A DNA stretch of 64,000 nucleotides from Coemansia sp. RSA 487 (lineage: Eukaryota; Kickxellomycota; Kickxellomycetes; Kickxellales; Kickxellaceae): contig JANBRJ010000024.1 of NCBI GenBank assembly GCA_027577595.1, forward strand, positions 62,001 to 126,000, given 5' to 3'. Position numbers and translations under genes: made by a program. The notes beneath the pieces were generated by a model, which saw only the letters and a program-made list of their open reading frames with translations, made no database searches and was not told the DNA's origin. Below are positions 30,841-39,970 of this stretch, piece after piece. How positions within the stretch are numbered: position 1 is the stretch's first letter; every line of letters begins with the position of its first letter.

Positions 30841-33480
30841 TTACACTGCGTAGACGCGGCTGTAGCCGGCCACATCTCTGCGGCAGCACGGACAGTGGTC
30901 AAAGTTGCGTGCGGCCAGCGCTGCACGACATTCATTACACAAACACAGGCAGCGGCACGGACGAAGCATCACACAACGCGTGTTGGCCCAGCATATAACG
31001 CACAATATCGCATCTCCACTGCTATTCGGCTGTGAGCTGCCATCGGTGTTGTTAGTTTCTACTCCAGGCAACATTGCTGGATTGGTAGCAGCAACAGCGA
31101 AATTGTTTTGGCTTTGGCGTCTGGTTCGAATCAGCTGTGCAAGCGCCTCTGTTTCGTGGCGCTTGAATGGAAGCGCTGGCTGGCTGTAGTCTTCCGGAGA
31201 AGACCTAATTCGGAACATTGCAGTCAGGGCATTAAAAAGCAGCGGAGAATTCAGGTGCTGATGAGTCGAGGCATTGCTTCTTCCGACATGCTGTGTATAC
31301 ATTCCTCTGGTCATCATGCCTCGCTGCGGGATTTGCCCGCCGCCATTAAACAATGAGTGAGCAATAAAAGTTGCTGTAGACGCTGAAAAGCTACCAGAGT
31401 CCTTGTCTTCTGTATCGCTGAGAATATCATCCACAAGATCAGTCGCTTCATTGGACAAAAGATCAACAGCAACATCATTGTCGTCGCTATTGTCGCTATT
31501 GTCGCTATCGTCACTATCGTCGCTACCTTCACTAAGGCTGCTGGCTTCTTCGCTGCTGGATACATAGTCAAAGTCGTCGTCTTCGCTATCTGTCAAGGAG
31601 CATGGCATGCTTCCAAAATGGCGCAACGCGCCACCCATGCTACTTGCAGTTGCTGATGCACCATCAGAAACAATAGCTTCAGCGCAGTCGTCACCATATA
31701 CGAGTGCTTTTCCTATCCTTGTTCGCTTCTTGCCTGCTGGATCATCCGCACCCACTTCTGCAGAGTCGAGCAACAGGCTGCCATCAGTAGAACAGGGCTC
31801 CGCCCTCCGCCTCCACACATATCTAAAAAGTGCGACAACGAGTGCCCACATCCCGCAGGACAGATTTCGAATAGAGTTTAGGCGCGTGCTTTGAAATATA
31901 TGGACAAGGTCAATCGAGTTTCCCGGTAGCTGGCCAAACACGCTAGGCTCGTCATCGATAAACACGCCAAGACCGCTAACCCTTGCCCCGCACGTGGCCT
32001 TTCTCGGTAACTGCTGTTCTCTTTCGATGCCTGCTTCTGCGCGTCGTCTCCCTTTTCGCTTAAATGCCCTGGAGGATGTGTTTGCACGTACAGCCTCTTC
32101 AACATACTGATCTAATGCCGTCGTTTTGGGCAGACGCATGGCTTCAAGCGGCCGTGAAAAGCCATTCGTTTGGATCTTGTTGCTGCACTGCTGAAGGCAT
32201 GTTCCTGCAAGGTCCAGGACTTCAACGCTGAAATCGCGCCGCAGATCAGGGACAATCGGAATAAACATGTCCTGCGTCAACTCAAACATCTCATCACTGT
32301 CGTTCACTTCATCTGCGCCCGTGCCCTGAAACACGCCGCTACGATCGTAAATAGCAATGTTGGCAGAGCTACGCGTGTCAGCCATCCCTCTGCGCCGTAC
32401 ATCTCCGACAGGCTTCATGCCTAGTTTGTCCACGGTAAACGCCAGCCAGCGGATCAGCACAGTTGTCAATACGATGACCAGTGACACGCCGAGAAGAACC
32501 ATCGACAACACCTGGACAAACGGATACACCGAATACGGGCCTTCGTACTTGCGCATACTGAACAGAAAGTGGTGCAGCATAAGCATATTTGCAATGCCTG
32601 TGGGCACAAGACGCCACCGCCATCCATTTTCAAACACAATGAGTATGTGGCTCAGAAGAAGCTTCTCCAGAACATGCAAAAGCCCAAGCTCCTGGATGCG
32701 GAAGGAGCCGCCGTAAAAGTAGTACAGCGAAGTGCGCTCGATCAGCCCACCAATGTACTCGTAGGGCGCGCATGGGCTGCCCTCAAGGCGGGCCACAAAA
32801 ACATCTATGCAGTCAAAGATGCAGCAGGTTGAAAACGACAGCCACAGCGCTCGGCTGGATGCAATAGGGCCGTCGCTTACCACTATTCCGCGCTGCTGAA
32901 CAACTCTTGATACAAAGTCAACTGGAGTCTGCATCCACGGATGTACATTCTGCCGGAGAGTACTTCCAGATAGCGCTACGCAGTCGATCGCAACGGCTCG
33001 CAAAAGAAGAATGTATGCTGGGGCATATAATGCTACGCGTGCAAGCACTCCTAACGGCCGCACACGCTGGCGGTGGACCAGAACATGTATACGGCTGATA
33101 ACAAACCCAATGAATATCGAAAACAAAAAATATGGTGAGACGAAAAGACCAAACAGCTGCGTTCCTGGATTGGTCGGAAGAACCCCTATACTGCTTCTGC
33201 CTGTTGCTCTTGACGCCGCTACAAGTGCATCTGTTGTCGCTGGCTGTGGCAGCGTTGCTGTAGATCCATATTGTCTGCTATTTCGCTCTCTGTAAGGCGT
33301 ACTCGTTCCTGTGCTCTGCGCTTCGATGCTTGTGGTAGACGCCTCCCATATGATAGGTATAAATGCAATATAGTCAAAGAGCTTGGTCAAAGAGGCTCCA
33401 AACTGGAATTCGTGTAGCTGCTGCCATACGTCGGGAGTGCTTGCTGCCATCGAACCACTACTGCTATACATAGCCTCCAT
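30841..33480 (-). CDS. Polytopic membrane protein with C-terminal RING, Asi1/Asi3-like E3
   Basis: The product is 879 residues. The N-terminal ~370 residues hold about five hydrophobic segments, for example YFLFSIFIGFVI (near 115), ALYAPAYILLLRAVA (near 150), a segment near 270 and VLSMVLLGVSLVIVLTTVLI (near 330). A central soluble region ends in a long acidic Asp/Ser repeat (about 630-700), and a RING finger occupies the last ~50 residues. The RING reads CVIC...CRCLCLCNEC...CPCC, with Cys where classical RINGs have His, and ends GYSRVYAV. This layout matches the Asi1/Asi3 ubiquitin ligases of the inner nuclear membrane, which degrade mislocalised membrane proteins and latent transcription factors. 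The Asi call rests on architecture and RING similarity recalled from those proteins. Another membrane RING E3 is possible. It reads in the same direction as the Rex-like gene, 229 bases ahead of it. Confidence 0.7.
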   Translation of the reverse strand: MEAMYSSSGSMAASTPDVWQQLHEFQFGASLTKLFDYIAFIPIIWEASTTSIEAQSTGTSTPYRERNSRQYGSTATLPQPATTDALVAASRATGRSSIGVLPTNPGTQLFGLFVSPYFLFSIFIGFVISRIHVLVHRQRVRPLGVLARVALYAPAYILLLRAVAIDCVALSGSTLRQNVHPWMQTPVDFVSRVVQQRGIVVSDGPIASSRALWLSFSTCCIFDCIDVFVARLEGSPCAPYEYIGGLIERTSLYYFYGGSFRIQELGLLHVLEKLLLSHILIVFENGWRWRLVPTGIANMLMLHHFLFSMRKYEGPYSVYPFVQVLSMVLLGVSLVIVLTTVLIRWLAFTVDKLGMKPVGDVRRRGMADTRSSANIAIYDRSGVFQGTGADEVNDSDEMFELTQDMFIPIVPDLRRDFSVEVLDLAGTCLQQCSNKIQTNGFSRPLEAMRLPKTTALDQYVEEAVRANTSSRAFKRKGRRRAEAGIEREQQLPRKATCGARVSGLGVFIDDEPSVFGQLPGNSIDLVHIFQSTRLNSIRNLSCGMWALVVALFRYVWRRRAEPCSTDGSLLLDSAEVGADDPAGKKRTRIGKALVYGDDCAEAIVSDGASATASSMGGALRHFGSMPCSLTDSEDDDFDYVSSSEEASSLSEGSDDSDDSDNSDNSDDNDVAVDLLSNEATDLVDDILSDTEDKDSGSFSASTATFIAHSLFNGGGQIPQRGMMTRGMYTQHVGRSNASTHQHLNSPLLFNALTAMFRIRSSPEDYSQPALPFKRHETEALAQLIRTRRQSQNNFAVAATNPAMLPGVETNNTDGSSQPNSSGDAILCVICWANTRCVMLRPCRCLCLCNECRAALAARNFDHCPCCRRDVAGYSRVYAV
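31478..31530 (-). repeat. In-frame 9-base repeat encoding Asp/Ser acidic run
   Basis: Degenerate tandem gtcgctatt / gtcactatc copies encode the DSDDSDNSDNSDD acidic tract of the Asi-like protein. Confidence 0.6.
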
Positions 33481-34070
33481 TGTATGAATTCTAGCCCAAG
33501 GTTCTATGTGTGGTATTCGAAGGTAATTCCGTTAAATTATATGCTGCCAGTAGCACTGCCTAACATGGCAATGCATAAGTAAATAGTACAAAAAAAGGTT
33601 CTTATTTTAGGATTTGCTTCCAAGACAAAAGTAGTAAAAAAAAAGGTTTGCGGAGAAGAGGGGAAGAAAGAGCAGCGTTGCTACCATATTGCATTGTTCA
33701 AAAAATAAAAGAACAGAATAGGAAAAAGATGCACTGGTAGATGAGAGAAGCTTCGTTTGCTGAAGCATTGGAAACACATTAGCAGACTTTTATTGTTCCT
33801 TTTTACGAAGCTTTCTTACAATCAAACGAAGCATGGCTTCTTGCTCCAGCTCCTCCGCTTTCGTTGCTTGATATTTAAAGAGCCATGATGACACTAAACA
33901 TGCTGGCTCGCAAGACGATGTATTTACAAGCAGCGTTTTCAATATCCTGTATATTATGTCATTTGAGGCTCCACATTGGTGCTCTCATCAACACTTGAAA
34001 TAAAGCATCTGATAGTATTCATTGAGATAGCACAGCAACCACATGTCGGCATGTACTGTAAACGCTTATT
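33481..34070. other. Intergenic region, AT-rich
   Basis: About 590 bases holding the promoter of the Asi-like gene and the 3' flank of the F-box-like gene. No gene or clear element was found. Confidence 0.45.
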
Positions 34071-35675
34071 TTATAGCTCATATCCCCTCAGATTTGTTAC
34101 CTTGATGCTAGAAAGATGTGGATATTCGTTTGCCCATTTCTGTTTGTACTGTTGGATAAAGAAATGGAAATCACTCATGATGACAACCTCTTCCAGTTGT
34201 GGAAGAAGTATCGAGATATATACAACAAACGAGGCAACCAAAGCTTTAGGTTTGAAGTAAGTTGTGAATACAATTTTGCGAACTGTTGAATCTAGCCGTG
34301 GAAGACTAGACCAATTCTGCGCCCGAAGGTCATGGGCAATTTCATTAATCCCTAAATCTCTTGTTCTCAAGCTTGAAAAGCTTATAACAGTGGCAGTGTT
34401 TAGTGCTTTTATGACATCAAGTGCCACATCTGCTTCAACTGCTGCGTCTATTATCACAGCGTCAGCATTCCTCCAATCAGTTTCTTGATCTTCCAAAACA
34501 TCCATGAACCCAGAAACAGCCACAACAGCCTTCTTTGCAATCCTCTGCCCGTTCAGCAAATTATGCGCTACTTCGAAATCAGAATTCTGAGTGATTATCT
34601 CTGTCATGTCAAGAAACAGCTTTCTCCTGGTTGTTTCATTAAATTTCACATCTGTATACCGTACATAAACCGCACTTGAAACATAAATGTGTAGCGTTTG
34701 CAGCTCATTTGGAAATTTTGCATTGTAAATCAAAGCAGCACTAATATAGCTCGCATTGAGAATAAGAACTGACAGCTTTGGAAATGATAAATGCGAAACA
34801 TGCTCTATTTGGTCACTCCACATGATATATTCATGATCTGAAAATTGAATAGTGTCAATGTCAAAATATATGTAAAGATAAACAAGGTTTGAGAAGCAAA
34901 TATCATGTGAATTACGCGTGTTCATGCAGAGCGAGGACCACAAAAAATTAGATGGTATTTTTGCTAACACGATAGATGTTACATTGTCTGACGAGATTTG
35001 CAAAGAGTTTGCCGCAACACTGTTCAACAGGCAAATGTCCAAGTATTTAACATTTGGCATACAAATATTTTGCAGTTTTGCATTACATGGTATTTCGCAT
35101 TTAAAACTGTGTAGTTGTCTTGCATACCTTGTGGCTACTATACCTATAAACTGATTAGAAAGGGAGCTTGTATCAAAACCACGAATCCATAAATCAAGGA
35201 TGTTTGGTGTAGCACACGCAAGCCTATCCAGAAGCTTAGATATGGTTGCTAGTAGGTCATTCCCTTCGCATGTGTCAGGTATGTAAAATACCTTTGTCAC
35301 GTCTGTCCATATGTTCAAACTCGTCAATCTTTTCCATGGATTTGTGTTTTTATTCGCATTTAGCGTGTCAACTACAAATGTTAGATCATTGACGATGTCT
35401 GTACAGTTGTAAAGATTGATCGAAAGCCTTTTGGCCAATTTGCACTCAATATGTGGCTCAATGATTCCTGCATTTGTCATCATGTCAGACTTTTTTGAAG
35501 AGGTCCTAAATTTGATGTACTCATAAAGCAGCGGCAGACCTATCATTCTCCAGCGTCTACAAACATTTACAGCCCGTGAAAATATAGCCCAGTCTTGAAC
35601 TGTAGGCTCATATCTGGGCTGTACAAGCCCAAGGACCATGTGTATAATGTCATAAGGCAAGCCATTGATGTGCAT
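34071..35675 (-). CDS. F-box-like protein
   Basis: The product is 534 residues. The N-terminus (1-58) is F-box-like: INGLPYDIIHMVLGL, then a variable loop, then VCRRWRMIGLPLLYEYI, the L-P-xD-I...VCRxWRxxxxPLLY pattern of fungal F-box proteins. The remainder is a weakly repetitive sequence of Leu/Ile-rich strands and helices, consistent with diverged leucine-rich repeats, with no obvious transmembrane segment. F-box proteins act as substrate receptors in SCF ubiquitin ligases; the target is unknown. Base composition is clearly more AT-rich than flanking genes, and codon use differs. Proteins of this shape form large, fast-evolving families in early-diverging fungi, which may explain the difference better than horizontal transfer. 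Confidence 0.7.
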   Translation of the reverse strand: MHINGLPYDIIHMVLGLVQPRYEPTVQDWAIFSRAVNVCRRWRMIGLPLLYEYIKFRTSSKKSDMMTNAGIIEPHIECKLAKRLSINLYNCTDIVNDLTFVVDTLNANKNTNPWKRLTSLNIWTDVTKVFYIPDTCEGNDLLATISKLLDRLACATPNILDLWIRGFDTSSLSNQFIGIVATRYARQLHSFKCEIPCNAKLQNICMPNVKYLDICLLNSVAANSLQISSDNVTSIVLAKIPSNFLWSSLCMNTRNSHDICFSNLVYLYIYFDIDTIQFSDHEYIMWSDQIEHVSHLSFPKLSVLILNASYISAALIYNAKFPNELQTLHIYVSSAVYVRYTDVKFNETTRRKLFLDMTEIITQNSDFEVAHNLLNGQRIAKKAVVAVSGFMDVLEDQETDWRNADAVIIDAAVEADVALDVIKALNTATVISFSSLRTRDLGINEIAHDLRAQNWSSLPRLDSTVRKIVFTTYFKPKALVASFVVYISILLPQLEEVVIMSDFHFFIQQYKQKWANEYPHLSSIKVTNLRGYEL

Positions 35676-36389
35676 CCCGTGGAACTAAAGGAATAGTGGG
35701 AGGTTATATCAGAAATATTGTCAATTAACTGTGCTATATGCTTTTGTGTTATAAGCGGAATGAGAAACATGAAAGGTAGACAAAAGAAAAAAGCCAAATG
35801 GTGTTAGTGTAGCACTCCGCCATTTCATTCTCCCTTTGAAACGAAGCGCTCAATGGATGTGGGAATGAGCAAAAGCAAAATGGCCTCTTTATACTTTCAT
35901 ACACTTTAAAATGTGCAAAAAGCCGCCAGCTTTTAAATATCTGTTCTGCTTCGCAATTAAATTACTTTTGATCACCCGCTTTTAATTCAGCCAATTGAAT
36001 GCGGAAAGTAAATGTGTTGCTGTTTGTAGGGAATTTTCTGTCAATTGGGTGTTTTATGGAATTCGGATAAAGTATTTCCCAAGCCTCAAGGTGTTTAAAA
36101 AAGCCCGGAATTAAAATGCTATCGCATGTAAGAAACGAGCTAACAAAGATGTCTATTAATATAGATCTATAGCCGCTATACTACGGTGCGTCGGTGATAT
36201 AAAAAGGGAGCGATCGAGATCGTTGTTCCAGCATCGAGACAAGGCTACTACTCTGCACATCCACAACAATCTATGGCAAATACCGCTATCTTCTTCAGGT
36301 TTACATTTTCCTTCCACAAATATTTTTGATCCCACCACTATCTATCGCAAGCACTGCGTTTACTGAAATCCCCCCTAAGAAAGCCAAGA
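35676..36389 (+). other. Promoter region of the first dienelactone hydrolase
   Basis: About 710 bases between the divergent F-box-like and hydrolase genes. It is AT-rich and contains a TATAAAAA element at 36198-36205. No gene is seen. Confidence 0.5.
36198..36205 (+). promoter_or_regulatory. TATA box of the dienelactone hydrolase gene
   Basis: TATAAAAA lies about 190 bases before the ATG at 36390 in an otherwise unremarkable AT-rich flank. Confidence 0.55.
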
Positions 36390-37127
36390 ATGTCCTTCGT
36401 CGCTGCATGCTGCAACACGCCGCCCGTCCAGGCTGACTACAAGTCAGAGGGAGAGACAGTCAAGAAAGGCGACGTAGAGTACTACTTTGCTGGGGAAAAG
36501 GGAGCCAAGCAAGGTGTTGTGTTCTGCTACGACATCTTCGGGTTCCATCCAAATTCTCTGCAGGTCGCTGACATCCTGGGTCGCTCAGGATTCCGCGTCA
36601 TCATGCCCGACTTTCTGCGCGGAGACCCAATAACTGCCGAGAAAATGAACGATGGCAAGTGGATTTCCGAGTTCAAGGCGAACAAAGCTGGGTGGGAGCA
36701 TAACCGCGCCATGTTTACGGCTGCTGTTGAGATCCTGCGCGCCGAGGGCGTCGAGAGCATTGGCGCCATTGGCTTTTGCTGGGGCGCAAAGCTGGCCATC
36801 CGTGGGCTTGCCGAGAGTGGCGAGAGTGGTGCAGGCGTCATCAAGAGCGGTGCTCTGATCCATCCGTCGATGCTGGAGAAGGAGGACTTTGAGGAGGCTG
36901 CCGGCCCCATTCTTCTGTTGCCCACCAAGGATGAGGCCGACTTTACAGAGTTCTTTGCGATCGCCAAGGCCAAGCCATTTGGTGAGGCGTCATACCAGGA
37001 GCGCTTTAATAACCAAACCCACGGGTTCTGTGCGGCTCGAGGCGACTTCTCCAAGCCCGAGGTCGTCAGCGACGTTAATAAGGCGATCCAGCTGACTGTG
37101 GGCTTCTTCAAGAAGACGCTTGCCTAA
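36390..37127 (+). CDS. Dienelactone hydrolase family protein, copy 1
   Basis: The product is 245 residues, an alpha/beta hydrolase of the DLH family. The catalytic nucleophile is Cys130 in GFCWGAK, the usual Cys-type elbow of dienelactone hydrolases. The acid is Asp181 or Asp184 in LPTKDEAD and the base is His211 in NQTHGFCAARGD. The conserved YDIFGFHPN segment lies at 47-55. Cytosolic fungal proteins of this kind are widespread and mostly of unknown substrate, and true dienelactone hydrolysis is not shown. No signal peptide is present. It heads a tandem pair with copy 2, 398 bases downstream on the same strand, and shares the N-terminal CCNTPPV motif. Confidence 0.92.
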   Translation: MSFVAACCNTPPVQADYKSEGETVKKGDVEYYFAGEKGAKQGVVFCYDIFGFHPNSLQVADILGRSGFRVIMPDFLRGDPITAEKMNDGKWISEFKANKAGWEHNRAMFTAAVEILRAEGVESIGAIGFCWGAKLAIRGLAESGESGAGVIKSGALIHPSMLEKEDFEEAAGPILLLPTKDEADFTEFFAIAKAKPFGEASYQERFNNQTHGFCAARGDFSKPEVVSDVNKAIQLTVGFFKKTLA

Positions 37128-37525
37128 ACATGCTCTAAAAGCCAGTACTTTCTTTGTATCCATTGACAGCAGCAGCACCATCATGCCAAATACGTTTTGA
37201 TCTGGTAGATCTCTTCATAGTTTTTTCTTTTTTAAAACGACCAGCATTCAAAGTATTCCATGTTGTTATACATGGCCAGATGTAAGATGTACGATGACGA
37301 TACCACACTTAGTAATTGCAGAGATTGTTGAAGCTTCGATCTTGGTTTAGGGGATTGATAAACAATTCCATACTTGGGGTGACAAAAAGCGGACTTTCTG
37401 GCAGCCAAACTCCTCTGATAAATTCCACACAGCTTCTCTTTTCTGTTGTTCGCGATAATATAACACTGGCTTATTTATGTTGATTCCTTTGCAATACTGA
37501 ATACTATCTTTTAGCTTGAAAAACA

Positions 37526-38266
37526 ATGTCGTTTCCATCCGCCTGCTGCAACACGCCGCCTGTCAAGGCCAGCTACACGCCCAGGGGCGAGAAGAAGATG
37601 CTTGGCGATGCACAGTGCTACGTGACTGGTAGCAAGGAGTCGAAGCGCGGCATCATCATCAACTACGATATCTTTGGGTTCCACGCCAACGTGATCCAGC
37701 TGAGCGACATTCTGGCGGAGCTTGGGTTCTACGTCATCTTGCCTGATCTTCTTCGCGGAAAGCCACTGACTGTGGCGGATATGGGCAACCCGGCGGTGTT
37801 TGGAAGCTTTGTGAAGAACGCTGGAAGCTGGGAGACCAACAAGCCGATGTATGCCAAGGCGATGGAGCACATGAAGGAGAACGGAATAAGCGCGGTTGGA
37901 TTTGCCGGGTTCTGCTGGGGCGGGAAGATGGTTTTGGATGCGCTTGCCGAAACTGAGGGCGTTGCGGGCGGAGCGATCGTCCACCCTGCGCTCATCCAGG
38001 AAGGCGACTTTAGCAAAGTCAAGGCGCCGCTGATGGTGCTGCCAACCAAGGACGATCCCGATCTCTCTGCGAACTTTGAGGAGCTCAAGAGCAAGCCCTT
38101 CTTCTCCAAGTGCTACATGGAGCGCTTCGACGACATGTTCCACGGGTTCTGCGGGGCCCGTGGCGACTGGTCGAACCAAGAGCAGGCCAAGCGCGCCAAC
38201 GATGCGATCAAGCTACTGGGAACTTTCTTTGTCAGCATTATGCCTGAGAAAGCTGCTGTGGTGTAA
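37526..38266 (+). CDS. Dienelactone hydrolase family protein, copy 2
   Basis: The product is 246 residues, a paralogue of copy 1 with the same landmarks in register: CCNTPPV near the start, NYDIFGFHAN at 46-55, nucleophile Cys130 in GFCWGGK, acid in LPTKDDPD (176-179), and His206 in MFHGFCGARGD. The shared positions show tandem duplication, but many substitutions (for example around residues 75-120) say it is not recent. The 398-base spacer is AT-rich and probably holds its own promoter. It converges on the SmG gene, with 168 bases between stop codons, and an E-box CACGTG lies near 38366 in that spacer. Confidence 0.92.
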   Translation: MSFPSACCNTPPVKASYTPRGEKKMLGDAQCYVTGSKESKRGIIINYDIFGFHANVIQLSDILAELGFYVILPDLLRGKPLTVADMGNPAVFGSFVKNAGSWETNKPMYAKAMEHMKENGISAVGFAGFCWGGKMVLDALAETEGVAGGAIVHPALIQEGDFSKVKAPLMVLPTKDDPDLSANFEELKSKPFFSKCYMERFDDMFHGFCGARGDWSNQEQAKRANDAIKLLGTFFVSIMPEKAAVV

Positions 38267-38434
38267 AGCCTTTTTTTCTTTCGGTCTGGGCCAGTCCTAA
38301 ATTGATAAATGAAAACTGTTCTCATGCACTTTCCATTTGCTTGTGTATGAACAATAGCACCACGTGTTTATTTACCAGTAATTATGTGTGGATCCACTTG
38401 GGTGTGGCATGGTCTGAAATTACAAGAAAGGAGC

Positions 38435-38671
38435 CTAAGCATCGATCGGCTCCAGAGCCTCTAGAGAAACAATGCTGTTTCCGCGGATTACAACGACGCC
38501 GAGAGGATCGTACTTTCCGTCGTCAAGCTCCTCGTGGGCGTCAGCAAGATGCAGATTCATAAAGGCATCAAAGCCTCGAAGGACACCGACAACACTCCGG
38601 TTTGCGTTCAGCAGCAGATGCAGCTTCTTGTCCATGTGCGCCCTGAGCTCGGGCGCTGCGGTCTTTGCCAT
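38435..38671 (-). CDS. SNRPG: Sm core protein G
   Basis: The product is 78 residues, the normal SmG size. It begins MAKTAAPELRAHMDKKLHL. Sm1 has the VxGxLRGFDxFMNL pattern (VVGVLRGFDAFMNLHL) and Sm2 ends VVIRGNSIVSLEALE, the SmG signature that separates it from Lsm7. SmG is one of seven proteins in the ring around U1, U2, U4 and U5 snRNAs. I chose the ATG at 38671; 36 more codons are open upstream but have no counterpart in SmG proteins. It is divergent from the gluconokinase gene across 476 bases. Confidence 0.93.
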   Translation of the reverse strand: MAKTAAPELRAHMDKKLHLLLNANRSVVGVLRGFDAFMNLHLADAHEELDDGKYDPLGVVVIRGNSIVSLEALEPIDA

Positions 38672-39147
38672 GTTCTTTTTGCAGATGCGTCGTAGCTCGT
38701 GTCGGTTGTTTGGGCGTATGGCACAGCAAGAGATACAGAAGATAATGGCTGATGTAGAAGTGCGAGTGTGGAGAAGCAAACTTAAACTTACTGGAAGACA
38801 CGATCTAAATCCAAAACAAAATGGCAGCAGGCAAAAAAAAACCTGGAGTGCTTGAGCAAATGCGGCTGGCAGAAGATATTGGGTGCAGTCACATGGGGTG
38901 GGGAGCGGCTTCGAGTAGCGTCAAATTGCAGCAACAGCAGTGGAGCTTTTTTTTCCCACTGGAGTGTGTCCATTTATCCGCGCTGGCCAATGCGGTACCA
39001 AAAGGAAGTCTCTGCTTTGAAGCATGCACAGAGGAAAGGATCCGCTCTTTCTTTACTTTCTCATGACCGGTTGCACTTCTTATCTTTATAAAGCATACAC
39101 TCTTTTTTATTATAAACCAACCACCTTGGCTGTCGTTTGATCAAGCA
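38672..39147. other. Divergent promoter between SmG and gluconokinase
   Basis: This 476-base spacer contains a TATAAA at 39087-39092, about 56 bases before the kinase ATG. No gene is apparent. Confidence 0.5.
39087..39092 (+). promoter_or_regulatory. TATA box of gluconokinase gene
   Basis: TATAAA in a pyrimidine-rich context, 56 bases before the ATG. This would give a very short leader of roughly 30 bases. Confidence 0.45.
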
Positions 39148-39813
39148 ATGCGTGTGGAAGGTTCGTATAGCGTGTATCCTGTGCGCGCCATCATCGTGAT
39201 GGGCGTAGGTGGCTGTGGCAAAACAACAATAGGAACAAGGCTGGCGCAGCTTCTGGGAAATGCGCCCTTTATCGATGCCGATTCGCTCCATCCCGCAGAG
39301 AACGTGGCAAAGATGTCGAAGGGGCTTCCTCTCACAGACAGCGACCGGTGGCCATGGCTGCAGCGCGTGCGCGAGGAAATCGAGAAAGAAGCCAACCGGC
39401 TGATAACGGGCCAGAATCTTTCCCTGTCAGCGACTCGGAAGATCATCGGGGAGCGGATGGACGGTAAGCCGTCGTCCCAATGCCTCTACGTTGTTTGCGC
39501 GTGCTCGTCGCTCAAGCGCAGCTACCGGGAGCTTCTCTCGCGCAGCGACCCCGACACGCCTGTGGATGTCCAAACGCACGACACAGTGTTTCTGTACATC
39601 GATGTGGGCAAGCAGGAGCTGGCAAGGCGGCTGACCAGGCGTACGGGTCACTTCTTCAGCGTATCGCTATTGGACTCGCAGCTGGAGACGCTGGAGCCGC
39701 CAGACACAACACGCGAGGCAGCAATTGTGGTGCATGGCGACGACCCGGAGGACGCGGTTGTCGACGAAGCACATCGCAAAGTGACGCACTACGTCACCAA
39801 AAACTCGCTGTAG
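39148..39813 (+). CDS. Gluconokinase
   Basis: The product is 221 residues. The P-loop GVGGCGKT is at residues 19-26, followed by the gluconokinase-specific DADSLHP and NVAKMSKGLPLTDSDRWPWL (about 45-72). A CSSLKRSYRELLS segment lies near 118, the position of the family's LKxxYRxxLR motif, and ends in HFFSVSLLDSQLETLE. The protein phosphorylates D-gluconate with ATP to 6-phosphogluconate, feeding the pentose phosphate pathway. It is slightly longer than bacterial GntK (about 175), with an insertion near residues 90-110. It converges on Nma111, with 157 bases between stops. Confidence 0.93.
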   Translation: MRVEGSYSVYPVRAIIVMGVGGCGKTTIGTRLAQLLGNAPFIDADSLHPAENVAKMSKGLPLTDSDRWPWLQRVREEIEKEANRLITGQNLSLSATRKIIGERMDGKPSSQCLYVVCACSSLKRSYRELLSRSDPDTPVDVQTHDTVFLYIDVGKQELARRLTRRTGHFFSVSLLDSQLETLEPPDTTREAAIVVHGDDPEDAVVDEAHRKVTHYVTKNSL

Positions 39814-39970
39814 AAACTGACACGTAATGTATTTTTCTGGATGGCTATAAGCAGGGAGGTTTTAAAAAATAAACTCTGTAGTAAACAAAGTAGCACTACA
39901 CGATCTGGATTCGTGGGATACATACGGCAGCTGCTGGATCCCCCAACCCAAACGCACAAAATATGCTTAG

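Noticed and set aside
31115-31150. tRNA B-box-like ggttcgaatc
   Set aside because: The flanking bases do not form a T-arm stem, and the site lies inside the Asi-like coding sequence.
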